From Gracilimonas sp040117685 (GTDB lineage: Bacteria; Bacteroidota; Rhodothermia; Balneolales; Balneolaceae), in the NCBI RefSeq assembly GCF_040117685.2, contig NZ_JBEDYP020000010.1, positions 62,001 to 126,000 on the forward strand: DNA of 64,000 bases. The letters are read 5' to 3'. The position numbers and the translations under genes are program-made. Of the stretch, positions 1-8,352 are shown one piece after another. Below the pieces are notes generated by a model, which ran no database searches, was not told the origin of the DNA, and worked only from the letters and a program-made list of their open reading frames with translations. Each line of letters begins with the position of its first letter. Within the stretch, counting starts at the first letter, position 1.

Positions 1-464
1 GCTCCGGTTCCTATAAAGAAACTCTGCATGGCAAAACCTTTTGTCCGCTGCTCTGACGGGAGCATATCTCCCACAAACGCCCTGAACGGTTCCATAGATA
101 CATTAATGGAAGCATCCATGATCCAAAGCATACCGGCGGCAACCCAGAGTACGGGCGAGTTGGGCATAATCACCAAAGCAATGGATGCAGCAATGGCACC
201 GAATAAAAAATAGGGTCTCCGCCGGCCAAGGCGGGTCCATGTTCGGTCACTGAAATAGCCAATAATCGGCTGAACCACCAACCCGGTAAGCGGAGCTGCT
301 ATCCACAAAATTGGGATATCGTCCACACTGGCCCCCAGTGTTTCAAAAATACGGCTTACGTTTGCATTCTGAAGGGCAAAGCCAAATTGAATCCCCAAAA
401 AGCCAAAGCTCATATTCCATATTTCCCAAAAGCTGAGGCGAGGTCGTGTGGTTGGTTTTTCCAT
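1..464 (-). CDS. MFS sugar transporter (alpha-glucoside/maltose type), 3' part cut by window edge
   Basis: The first 154 residues of a major facilitator superfamily permease are visible, starting at ATG 464 (MEKPTTRPRLSFWEIW). The sequence shows transmembrane segments 1 to about 4 and the loop 2-3 signature GYFSDRTWTRLGRRRPYF, which matches the family GxxSDR..xRxGRRRP pattern. This arrangement resembles SLC45-like/maltose MFS carriers of Bacteroidota, which bring maltose or maltodextrins across the inner membrane, usually with a cation. It lies 17 bp downstream of a GH13 gene in the same direction and is the last visible gene of the alpha-glucan operon, which supports an alpha-glucoside substrate. 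The C-terminal two thirds are outside the window, so the substrate is inferred from context. Confidence 0.85.
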   Translation of the reverse strand, partial: MEKPTTRPRLSFWEIWNMSFGFLGIQFGFALQNANVSRIFETLGASVDDIPILWIAAPLTGLVVQPIIGYFSDRTWTRLGRRRPYFLFGAIAASIALVIMPNSPVLWVAAGMLWIMDASINVSMEPFRAFVGDMLPSEQRTKGFAMQSFFIGTG

Positions 465-481
465 GCTTCCTGTATGATTAA

Positions 482-1858
482 TTATTTAACAAAAATAACC
501 CATTGATTGGGACCGAAACTGATCTCTTCCGAGGTAACCATTAAACTTGTGGAGTTATAGGTGGTGTACGATTCGTCAACACCAACGTCCTGCAGAGGCA
601 CGCTTTGGCGATCTCCGCTGAAATTCATTACCACAACAACTTCACTATCATCTTTCTGGCGTTTGTAGGCTAACACTCCTTCTGACCCCTCAGGAATCTG
701 AATAAACTCCAGATCTCCTCCAAAATCTCCGTTCCACAAAGCGGGAGTATCTCGTTTCAGGCCCACCAGTGTGGTGTAGAAATCCTGGTACTCATACTCC
801 TTCCATTCGATCGGGTCTTTCTCAAAGAACTCAAGCTGCTTGTCCAATCCGGATTCCTGTCCGTTATAAATCAAGGGCATCCCATCGATGGTAGCCGAAA
901 GAACAGCGAAGTTCTCGAAATTATCCCCATACATACCCGGGTCTGTGCCATTCCATGAATTTTCATCGTGATTGGAGGTAAAATACATCCGGTAGACAGA
1001 GGATGGATAGTTGGCTTCCGTTACCTGCATCAGGCTATCCAGATGCTGAAAGGTTTGGTGGCCTTTCGCAATTTCACGTATGGTATGTGCATACTGCCAT
1101 GCATAATTCATATGAAATGCTTCTTTCACCAATTCCGGCTCCCCATCTTCGGCAAGCATAAATACCGGTTTTATCGTATTCAGTGAGTCAATCGCTTCTT
1201 TCCAGAAATCAGTGGGAACCATGCCGGCCACATCACACCGGTAACCGTCTATATCAAATTCACGCACCCAGTATTCGAGGGCGTCAATCATGGCAGCCCG
1301 CATTTCTTCGTTTTCATAGTCGAGCTGAATTACATCACTCCAGTCAGTACCTCGTGGAGGCATAAAATTTCCTTCCTCATTCAGTTCGTACCAATCCGGG
1401 TTTTCGGTCCAGGGATTATCCCATGCGGTATGATTAGCTACCCAATCTATAATCACCTTAAAACCCAACTGATGCGCTTCATCCACAAAGCGGGCAAAGT
1501 CAGCTTTGGTACCAAAGTTCGGGTTCACGTCTTTATAATCCTGAACTGAATAGTAGCTGCCGAGTGGCCCCTTTCTATTCTTCTCCCCGATGGGATGAAT
1601 AGGCATCAGCCATAAGATACGGACGCCCATCTCTCTGATTCTTGGTAAGTCTTTTCTGACCGCTTCGATGGTCCCTTCTTCCGAATACTGGCGGACATTA
1701 ATTTCGTAAATACTGGAATTTTTACTCCATTCCAGCTGCTCGACAGAACTTACCGGGGTGTTTTCCGATTTTTGTGCAGGCTTATTACATCCTCCTGCAA
1801 TCACACTTAGTGCAATGAATACCGGTAGTAGGTTGGTTAAGAATTTCTTCATGAACAT
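482..1858 (-). CDS. GH13 alpha-amylase family lipoprotein
   Basis: A 458-residue alpha-amylase family enzyme. The N-terminus is a lipoprotein signal with lipobox IAGGC (Cys24), so it is probably membrane anchored and faces the periplasm. GH13 regions are all visible: region I DWVANH (about 138-143), region II GYRCDVA with nucleophile Asp209, region III MLAEDGE with acid/base Glu237, and region IV SNHDE with Asp298. It probably cuts maltodextrins to small sugars for the adjacent MFS carrier. It has no accessory carbohydrate-binding domain and is short for the family. It lies 5 bp after the preceding GH13 gene, so the two are surely co-transcribed. A second ATG two codons later (MKKFL, at 1852) is an equally good start. 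The exact specificity within GH13 is not decidable by eye. Confidence 0.93.
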   Translation of the reverse strand: MFMKKFLTNLLPVFIALSVIAGGCNKPAQKSENTPVSSVEQLEWSKNSSIYEINVRQYSEEGTIEAVRKDLPRIREMGVRILWLMPIHPIGEKNRKGPLGSYYSVQDYKDVNPNFGTKADFARFVDEAHQLGFKVIIDWVANHTAWDNPWTENPDWYELNEEGNFMPPRGTDWSDVIQLDYENEEMRAAMIDALEYWVREFDIDGYRCDVAGMVPTDFWKEAIDSLNTIKPVFMLAEDGEPELVKEAFHMNYAWQYAHTIREIAKGHQTFQHLDSLMQVTEANYPSSVYRMYFTSNHDENSWNGTDPGMYGDNFENFAVLSATIDGMPLIYNGQESGLDKQLEFFEKDPIEWKEYEYQDFYTTLVGLKRDTPALWNGDFGGDLEFIQIPEGSEGVLAYKRQKDDSEVVVVMNFSGDRQSVPLQDVGVDESYTTYNSTSLMVTSEEISFGPNQWVIFVK

Positions 1859-1863
1859 TTTTC

Positions 1864-4230
1864 TTAAAGAGTTAATATTTCAAAACTGTTTGACGGCAGG
1901 TTAACTTTGAGAACTCCGTCTTCCACACTAAACTCATTGCCGAATTGGGCTTCCAGATTTGAGTAGTCAAATTCGTCCCGGAGAAGTACTTCTACTTCCT
2001 GTTGCCGATCCGATTTATTGAACACGGCAATTACCTGTTCCTCGAAATAGGCTCTGGAATAAGCTAATGTATGATCGGTGACGGTATGGAACCGGAAATC
2101 GCCATAGGTAAGCGTCATTTCGGTATTGCGAAGCTCGGTCAATTTGCTGTATACGCTGCGATTTTTGAGTTCCGGTGAGCTAAGCTCTTCATCCTCAAAT
2201 TCCATCCAGCGGCGGTTATCCGGGTCGTTGGCTCCGGGCTGGCCGTATTCATCACCCTGATAGGTTACCGGAATTCCCGGAATGGTTTGGTTGAATGCGT
2301 GAAACATACTCAACCGGTCGTAAGCAAAAGCCTGAGGATCTTCAATTTCGCGGGTCCAGCCGGCCAGTTTTCCGTCTTCGCTCCAGCTTACTTCCCCACT
2401 GGTTAAGGTGATAAACCGGGTTTTGTCGTGATTTCCTGAGATATATCCCATCAGGTTGTGGTAACCGTAATAGTTAAAACTTTCCTGTAGCTGGGTTTGC
2501 AAGCCGTTGAACGAATTACTCTGCCCGAAGGTGTTTAAGCCGGCATCGTACAGGCTGAAATCGAACTGAGCGTCCAGCATTCCGGAATTGATGTAACTGG
2601 CGATGAGCTCGCGGCTGCCATAGGTTTCCCCAATCTGGAAAACCTGCTTGCCTGTGGGGATGGTTACCGAGTCTTTAATTTTGCGGGTCAGCGTTCGCCA
2701 GAATTCCAGCTGAATGTGTTTGGTGGCATCATGGCGGAAACCGTCCAGTTCATATTCTTTCACCCAATAAAGAGCCGAATCGGTCATTGTTTCTATAACT
2801 TCCTCCCGGGAAAAGTCGAGCGTAGGCATAAAAGTGTCGAACCAGGTGGTGAGTCTCTGCTCGTCCCAAAGTTCGGTATTCAACCGCCCGTCAGGCAGAT
2901 AAAGTTCGGTGGCCCAATCCGGATTTCGCTGATATACAGGGTGAAGTTCATGCACGTGATTGGCTACATAATCCAGGATCACATTCATGCCGTTTTCATG
3001 AGCTACTTCCAGCAGTTCCCGGAACTCCTCTTCGGTTCCAAACCGGTCATCCAGTTTGGAGGATGACACCGGCCAGTATCCGTGATATCCCGAAAATGTG
3101 GTAGTCACTCCTCCTTTATCCCACAGTCCATAAGCGTCCTCAGGATTCTGGGTTATTGGTGATAGCCAAAGTGTATTAATCCCAATATCTTCAAAATATC
3201 CGCTTTGAATGGTTTGAATGATTCCTGCAAAATCGCCACCATAATAATTGGCTTTGGGATGAATTTGAGGATCATCCACTTTACGGGTATTGGCCGGATT
3301 TCCGTCTTTGAAACGATCAATCAACACGAAGTACATATTCCAGTTGTGATTATCGTGCCGGGTTAGATCACCGGAATCCCGAATGACCCTTCCATAGTTC
3401 AAAGGGATCAGTACATCGTTGGATAGTTGACCGTTTTCATAGGTCCAGGCCCGGATATGTGAACGCTCTATGCTTTGGGCGTTAGCGGGAATCTCAAAAC
3501 TGAGGATGTTATCTTTAAAACGAGTTTCCAACTGATAATTTTCCCAAAATACGATGGTGTTTTCGGTAGCCGAAGTCTTCAAATACAAAACGGGCTCAGA
3601 ATGATCGTAGGTTTCCACCATCGGTTTTTCGGCATCCACATCACCTACGGTTAAAACAGAATTGGTCCCTCCCATCCCGTTGCTTACCGTATTGGGATTA
3701 GCAGGATCGGGTGTCTCTTTCCCATCCAGCATCAGGATATATTGGTAAACTCCTTCATTCACCAGCATGGTGGTATGCCAAACATCCCCTTCTTTTGTAA
3801 AAGGAGCTGCTGCCGGATTCCAGTTATTCATTTCACCCTTTAGCTGAACCGTTTCATACTGTTCCCCTTTCGGGTCGAAGGAGATGGTAACTTCCTGCTT
3901 ATTCGACCTTTTTAGGAGGATATCATATCCATAGCCATCCAACCAAAAAGTCATAACGCCAAGGGGATTGTCTAACGAACCTGATAAAACCACCTCTTCT
4001 CTGTCCTGAGACAAAGCTGCGGACAGTGAAGCCGGCACAACAACAGAATCGATGAGTGAGGGAGAAATAAAGTAATCGGCTGTTATGATGGTGGTTTTAT
4101 CAAATTCGAGACTGACAGGCGAAGCCAGTCCAATTATCTGTGATTCTTTGGGAGCATCTATATAAGAAGAACACCCAGTAAGAACCAGCACTAGTACAGT
4201 AATTGTGGATCTAATAGTCTTTTTCAACAC
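1864..4230 (-). CDS. GH13 alpha-glucanase (neopullulanase/cyclomaltodextrinase-like) lipoprotein
   Basis: A 788-residue lipoprotein starting at GTG 4230; lipobox LTGC puts the lipidated Cys at 20. Residues about 110-197 form a CBM48/CBM20-like starch-binding module (core GEMNNWNP). The GH13 barrel follows from about 295, with region I DYVANH, region II GFRHDATKH (nucleophile Asp501), region III FQIGETYGS (acid/base Glu535) and region IV ISGNHDKTRF (Asp602), then a C-terminal beta domain. The linker before the barrel and the YYGGD motif near 330 resemble SusA/neopullulanase-type enzymes that degrade cyclodextrins, pullulan and maltodextrins in the periplasm. It sits between two other GH13 genes in one operon. 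The GTG is followed at once by TTG; no ATG is near, so a non-ATG start is needed to keep the signal peptide. Confidence 0.92.
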   Translation of the reverse strand: MLKKTIRSTITVLVLVLTGCSSYIDAPKESQIIGLASPVSLEFDKTTIITADYFISPSLIDSVVVPASLSAALSQDREEVVLSGSLDNPLGVMTFWLDGYGYDILLKRSNKQEVTISFDPKGEQYETVQLKGEMNNWNPAAAPFTKEGDVWHTTMLVNEGVYQYILMLDGKETPDPANPNTVSNGMGGTNSVLTVGDVDAEKPMVETYDHSEPVLYLKTSATENTIVFWENYQLETRFKDNILSFEIPANAQSIERSHIRAWTYENGQLSNDVLIPLNYGRVIRDSGDLTRHDNHNWNMYFVLIDRFKDGNPANTRKVDDPQIHPKANYYGGDFAGIIQTIQSGYFEDIGINTLWLSPITQNPEDAYGLWDKGGVTTTFSGYHGYWPVSSSKLDDRFGTEEEFRELLEVAHENGMNVILDYVANHVHELHPVYQRNPDWATELYLPDGRLNTELWDEQRLTTWFDTFMPTLDFSREEVIETMTDSALYWVKEYELDGFRHDATKHIQLEFWRTLTRKIKDSVTIPTGKQVFQIGETYGSRELIASYINSGMLDAQFDFSLYDAGLNTFGQSNSFNGLQTQLQESFNYYGYHNLMGYISGNHDKTRFITLTSGEVSWSEDGKLAGWTREIEDPQAFAYDRLSMFHAFNQTIPGIPVTYQGDEYGQPGANDPDNRRWMEFEDEELSSPELKNRSVYSKLTELRNTEMTLTYGDFRFHTVTDHTLAYSRAYFEEQVIAVFNKSDRQQEVEVLLRDEFDYSNLEAQFGNEFSVEDGVLKVNLPSNSFEILTL

Positions 4231-4249
4231 GTGTTTAATTTTAAATTTT

Positions 4250-4294
4250 GAATGTTAAGTTTTGATTTATGAAATAATTCAAAACTTAACATTC
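4250..4294 (-). repeat. Perfect 16-bp inverted repeat (intercistronic stem-loop)
   Basis: Arms at 4250-4265 and 4279-4294 are exact reverse complements (GAATGTTAAGTTTTGA) with a 13-nt loop. The element sits between the T9SS-sorted amylase and the next GH13 gene. The minus-strand transcript has no U-tract after the stem, so it looks more like an mRNA-stabilising or processing hairpin than an intrinsic terminator. Confidence 0.8.
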
Positions 4295-4302
4295 CCAATT
4301 TC

Positions 4303-7251
4303 CTACTTAATGAGCATCATCTTTCTGCTAAAAACCTGCTGATTCGCCTGTAAACGGTAGATATAAGTACCGCTGCTTAAATTCCCTGCATTGAAACTGA
4401 CGGAGTACGATCCGGCTGCTTTCCGTTCGTTAACCAGATCCTTTACTTTTCTTCCCAGTACATCAAACACCTGCAGCCTGACCTGTCCTGCACTGGCTAC
4501 ATCAAATGAAATAATGGTATTTGGGTTGAATGGATTAGGGTAATTTTGTCTCAGTTGGAAGGAATCCGGAATGTTTGGGTCCGGTTTCGTTTCTGCTGAA
4601 GTCAATATTCCGTCTTCGGGCGTTTCAAACTGGCGGGTGGTATAAATCCTGAATTCTCCTGGAGCAAGCGTAAACGTCATGTTTGGGTCTCCCACTGTGA
4701 TGGAGGTCCCTTCAAAAAAATTGTGCCACTCACCCGATGCCGGGAATGTAACTTCAGCATCAGCTTCAGTAACGCTAAAGTTTCCTACTACCAGTGCATC
4801 AGAATCTTCGTGCTCTAACACATATGATTTTACAGCCTCACTGAGGGTATAAGAGGCTGACTCAGGATTGGTAAAAACCGGACTGCTTTTTCTGAGGTTG
4901 ATCAACGAGCTCCATGTCTTATACACTTTCAACCGCTCGTTATCATCATAATAATTCCACCGAATGGGCTTCTCACTCACTCGACCGGGATCACTGGCTT
5001 TACAGTCCCCGTTCGAGCTTCCACCCGGCTTCAGGCACTCGTCCTCTCCCCAGCCATAACCGAGCTCCCCGAATTGCCATATCATTTTTGGTCCTGGGAG
5101 TGGAAAGAAAAAAGCACCAACCATTTTTTGGCGGGCAAGTGCTGTACCTAATTCTCTTATTTGATAAGAGCCCGGGTTCTCTGAGCACTCATCTTCAAAG
5201 CCATTTTCAGAGTTATCAGGTAGATAATTTGTGCAAGAACCATATTTCTTCTTTTTCAACATCAGCCACTGCTCATCATGGCTTTCCATATATCCAACTA
5301 CATGCCGTTCCTGAAAACTGGTTCTTGATTCGGCTACAACACCAACGAGATTGGATTTTCCATTTTCATTATATCCCATAGAAGCTTCACTGTAGGCATG
5401 ATTCATATTCCCCCAAAGCATCACTCCTTTGCCTTCATGAACCCGGTAATTGGCCCATTCTTTTTCTTCGTTTTCCGTGCCAAGGTGCTCAAAAATAACG
5501 ATGAAGTCAGGGTCTGCGGCCCATTGGTAGTCCGAATATTTTTTCAACAGATCAACGCGATCTTGCTGATACGCACTGGTGCATGAACCATTGCTTTCGG
5601 TGCAATTCTGGGTAAAACCCTTGGTTAAATCCCACCGAAAACCATCAATTTTATACTCATTAATCCAGTGCTCGATCATCCGTTTTGTGTAATACTGCGT
5701 TGCGGAATACGAGTGATCAAAATCATTAAATACATTGAAAGCATGCCGCGGTTGTGAGTTGAAATAATACTCATCGTCGTTTCCATAAAGCTGATACAGC
5801 GGATTCGCTCCGGTAGCATGGTTCATCACCACGTCCAGAATGACTGCCATTCCCCTTTTATGGGCCTCATCCACAAACTTTTTAAAAGCTTCGGGAGTAC
5901 CGTAAAATTTATCGAGGGCCAGGTGATGGTTGGGATTATATCCCCAGCTCAGATTCCCGTCAAACTCGCTCACCGGCATCAGCTCAATGGCATTCACGCC
6001 CAAATTTTCGAGATAATCTAGCGTATCGGTTAACGTTTGGAAGTTCTTGGAATTCAGGAAATCACGGATCAGTAATTCATAAATGACCAGTTCCGTTTTT
6101 TCCGGTCGCTCATAATCCGTTGCCTCCCATTGATATTCATCCTTGCCCGGCTGTAATACCGTTACCCATCCCTGGGTTTTTTCTGAAGGATAAGTCAACA
6201 AATTCGGAAAGGTAGACTCCGGTATATATGGATCGTTAAATGGATCGAGCACCAATTCAGAATAAGGATCGGAAATCCGCAGTTCGCCGTCAACCAGGTA
6301 TTGCATGCCGTACTGCTCTCCGGGTGTGAGTCCGGTAATTTCAATCCAATGCCAAACACTGTCAGGATTCAGCGAATCTTTTTTCATGAGGTAATTCTCA
6401 TCCACTTTCCATTCGTTGAAATCTCCCAGTGCAAATACATAATCTTTGCCCGGTGCAAACACGGAAAGCGTAACTGAAGTACCATCCTGACTGTAGGTGA
6501 TGCCATCCTGAAGTCCCTGAGGTCGGCCGGCTTTTTCAGGACTTACATCCGGTAGGTATGCAAAAGTTACAGAGTCGGTTCGGGTTGCACCCGATTCCGT
6601 TACTGCTACCAATTTAACCGTGTTCTCACCAACCGTTAAAGATACTGTGGAGAGATCCGTAATTGAAAATAACTGACGTTCGGTATCATAATTTCCTGCG
6701 AAAGTGCCGGCTGTGGTTCCGTTCACAACAAACTCAGAAGCGTTTATATCTATTGGGTCGCTATCGGTGGAAGCAACAGTCGCCCAGATTTCATCTTCCT
6801 CCCCCACAATTTGGTTATTGGAGGGCTGAAGCTGAAAAATGAGCGGAGTTGTTACTTCGATGAATGAGTCGTTATTATTGCCGATAGCAATATCGTTAAG
6901 CGGATCGGTAAACCACTGCCATTCGGAGCCGCTGGAATTGTACTGTTCGTGAAATTTATAAGCATATCCTGATCTGCCATTGTAGGTTGCTCCACCACCG
7001 CCAACCGTTAGGCTGATAGTTTTAAACCAAAACCCATGAGTTTGATCCTCTTCCATCAAAGAACCATCGGTCGTACTTATCCGGCCACTGTTATTGTTTC
7101 CCCAGTTATTGAACTCACCGGGTACAAATGCTCTCACGGCGTCATCGTTGGAATAGTAACGAAAGGTGACGTCAATGGTATTCTGTGCTACTGATATACT
7201 TTGAGTGCAAACAAAAATGATCAGCAGTAATATTGACTTCAGGTACTTCAT
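4303..7251 (-). CDS. T9SS-sorted secreted GH13 alpha-amylase
   Basis: A 982-residue secreted amylase, counted from ATG 7251 (MKYLKSILLL...), which opens a clean signal peptide ending near AQ; a TTG 7 codons upstream overlaps the lacI-type gene and is less likely. Order: signal 1-22, N-terminal beta domain with AFVPGEFNNWGN (starch-binding/E-set like), a second E-set/CBM48 domain (about 250-345, LGDFNEW), then the GH13 barrel from about 385 with DVVMNH, GFRWD (nucleophile Asp541), IFEH (acid/base Glu588) and ESHDE (Asp659). The last 85 residues are a T9SS type A sorting domain with QNYPNPFNPNT and final RKMMLIK. It is therefore expected at the cell surface or outside, making the first cuts in starch. 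It follows the LacI-type regulator gene by 10 bp. Confidence 0.93.
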   Translation of the reverse strand: MKYLKSILLLIIFVCTQSISVAQNTIDVTFRYYSNDDAVRAFVPGEFNNWGNNNSGRISTTDGSLMEEDQTHGFWFKTISLTVGGGGATYNGRSGYAYKFHEQYNSSGSEWQWFTDPLNDIAIGNNNDSFIEVTTPLIFQLQPSNNQIVGEEDEIWATVASTDSDPIDINASEFVVNGTTAGTFAGNYDTERQLFSITDLSTVSLTVGENTVKLVAVTESGATRTDSVTFAYLPDVSPEKAGRPQGLQDGITYSQDGTSVTLSVFAPGKDYVFALGDFNEWKVDENYLMKKDSLNPDSVWHWIEITGLTPGEQYGMQYLVDGELRISDPYSELVLDPFNDPYIPESTFPNLLTYPSEKTQGWVTVLQPGKDEYQWEATDYERPEKTELVIYELLIRDFLNSKNFQTLTDTLDYLENLGVNAIELMPVSEFDGNLSWGYNPNHHLALDKFYGTPEAFKKFVDEAHKRGMAVILDVVMNHATGANPLYQLYGNDDEYYFNSQPRHAFNVFNDFDHSYSATQYYTKRMIEHWINEYKIDGFRWDLTKGFTQNCTESNGSCTSAYQQDRVDLLKKYSDYQWAADPDFIVIFEHLGTENEEKEWANYRVHEGKGVMLWGNMNHAYSEASMGYNENGKSNLVGVVAESRTSFQERHVVGYMESHDEQWLMLKKKKYGSCTNYLPDNSENGFEDECSENPGSYQIRELGTALARQKMVGAFFFPLPGPKMIWQFGELGYGWGEDECLKPGGSSNGDCKASDPGRVSEKPIRWNYYDDNERLKVYKTWSSLINLRKSSPVFTNPESASYTLSEAVKSYVLEHEDSDALVVGNFSVTEADAEVTFPASGEWHNFFEGTSITVGDPNMTFTLAPGEFRIYTTRQFETPEDGILTSAETKPDPNIPDSFQLRQNYPNPFNPNTIISFDVASAGQVRLQVFDVLGRKVKDLVNERKAAGSYSVSFNAGNLSSGTYIYRLQANQQVFSRKMMLIK

Positions 7252-7261
7252 GGAGCTTAGG

Positions 7262-8275
7262 TTAAGCGTCAACTTTCTTCCCGTTTACTTCGGTAGAAGT
7301 TCGGGTTATCAATTCGGGGGTATAAATGGTTTGTGAGACCGCCTTGTCCGGTTTATTCATTCGTTCGATGAGGTTTTGGGTGGCAAAAAAGCCCATATCT
7401 CTCATGGGCTGACGAATGGTGGACAGCCCCATGTATTCAGCTAATTCAATGTCATCATAGCCGATTATCGGGATTTGCTTGCCTGTGTCTTGCATAGCTT
7501 TGAGTGCTCCCACGGCCTGAATATCTGAGGCACAAAAACAGGCTTCCGGCATTGGATCCATAGTCAATATTTTGATCATGGCCTCATATCCGGCCCGTTC
7601 GGTAAAACCGTCCCGATACATGGTATCGCCGGTAACTACCAGGTTTTGATCGAAAGGAATCTCGAATTCACCGAGAGCTTTTTTATAACCCACAATCCGA
7701 TCCCGGATGGGCTTAGATGTCTCCAAAGCGGAAAGCATGGCCACTCGTTGGTAGCCATTTTTAAACAAGCTTTTTGCAGCACGGTAAGCCCCTTGGGCGT
7801 TATCAACACTCACTGAATCGAATCCTTCGTAGTGTTCATCCACAAGGGTAATGGGTACATTATATTTTTGGAGCTTGCTCCAGTCTTTATCATCCAGGTG
7901 AATGGAAATAAAGAGGTAGCCTTCCGCCCATCTTCGTTTAAGAACATGCTCTACCTGTTCCTGGACATCTTTGTTTGGGGAGATATTAAAGATGCTGAGC
8001 TCATAATTTTCTTCACTGAGCTTATCCTGAATCCCTCCCAATACTTCCATGAAGAAATAGTTCGAAATAACCGGCACTACAATCATCACTGTATTACTTT
8101 TGCGACTGGCAAGACCTTGTGCAAATGCCTGAGGATGATACCCCATTTCATCTGCCACAGCCAGAACTTTGTTCCTGGCTTTGTCAGATACATTGGCGCT
8201 GTTATTGAATACACGGGAAACCGTGGCAATACTAACACCTGCTTTTTTTGCGATATCGTATATAGTTGCTGGCAA
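7262..8275 (-). CDS. LacI-family transcriptional regulator of the alpha-glucan locus
   Basis: A 337-residue regulator starting at TTG 8275. Residues 4-50 are a typical LacI helix-turn-helix with hinge (TIYDIAKKAGVSIATVSRVF, then NVSDKARNKVLAVADEMGYHPQ). The rest is a periplasmic-binding-protein-like effector domain (SNTVMIVVPVISNYFF..., FCASDIQAVGALKAM, IIGYDDIELAEYMGLSTIRQP). Such proteins bind palindromes with a central CG and respond to a sugar; its position between starch genes points to a maltose-type ligand. The best operator in the window, 18030-18043, lies in front of the TonB-dependent receptor that opens this locus. A terminator separates it from the upstream starch-binding gene, so it may be expressed by read-through or from its own weak promoter. 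No in-frame ATG fits the family N-terminus, so TTG is preferred. Confidence 0.93.
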   Translation of the reverse strand: MPATIYDIAKKAGVSIATVSRVFNNSANVSDKARNKVLAVADEMGYHPQAFAQGLASRKSNTVMIVVPVISNYFFMEVLGGIQDKLSEENYELSIFNISPNKDVQEQVEHVLKRRWAEGYLFISIHLDDKDWSKLQKYNVPITLVDEHYEGFDSVSVDNAQGAYRAAKSLFKNGYQRVAMLSALETSKPIRDRIVGYKKALGEFEIPFDQNLVVTGDTMYRDGFTERAGYEAMIKILTMDPMPEACFCASDIQAVGALKAMQDTGKQIPIIGYDDIELAEYMGLSTIRQPMRDMGFFATQNLIERMNKPDKAVSQTIYTPELITRTSTEVNGKKVDA

Positions 8276-8293
8276 ATCGAGTGAGTTTATTAG

Positions 8294-8323
8294 AAAACGC
8301 AGGCACCGGTCAAAGTACCTGCG
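8294..8323 (-). terminator. Intrinsic terminator after the starch-binding protein gene
   Basis: On the minus strand the arms CGCAGGTAC and GTGCCTGCG (8315-8323 and 8298-8306) pair over 9 bp with one G-U, an 8-nt loop and a following TTTTC tract. It lies 29 bp past the stop at 8353 and before the regulator gene, so it probably attenuates the upstream surface-protein transcript and lowers regulator and enzyme expression relative to it. Confidence 0.75.
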
Positions 8324-8352
8324 AATAAAAGACTTATTATTGAGTAATCAAT

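Noticed and set aside
28..213. Plus-strand open frame at the window start
   Set aside because: It is antisense to the MFS transporter, whose membrane motifs are clear on the minus strand.
4250..4294. Intrinsic terminator between GH13 genes
   Set aside because: The stem is perfect, but the transcript continues CAAAATTT without a U-run right after it.
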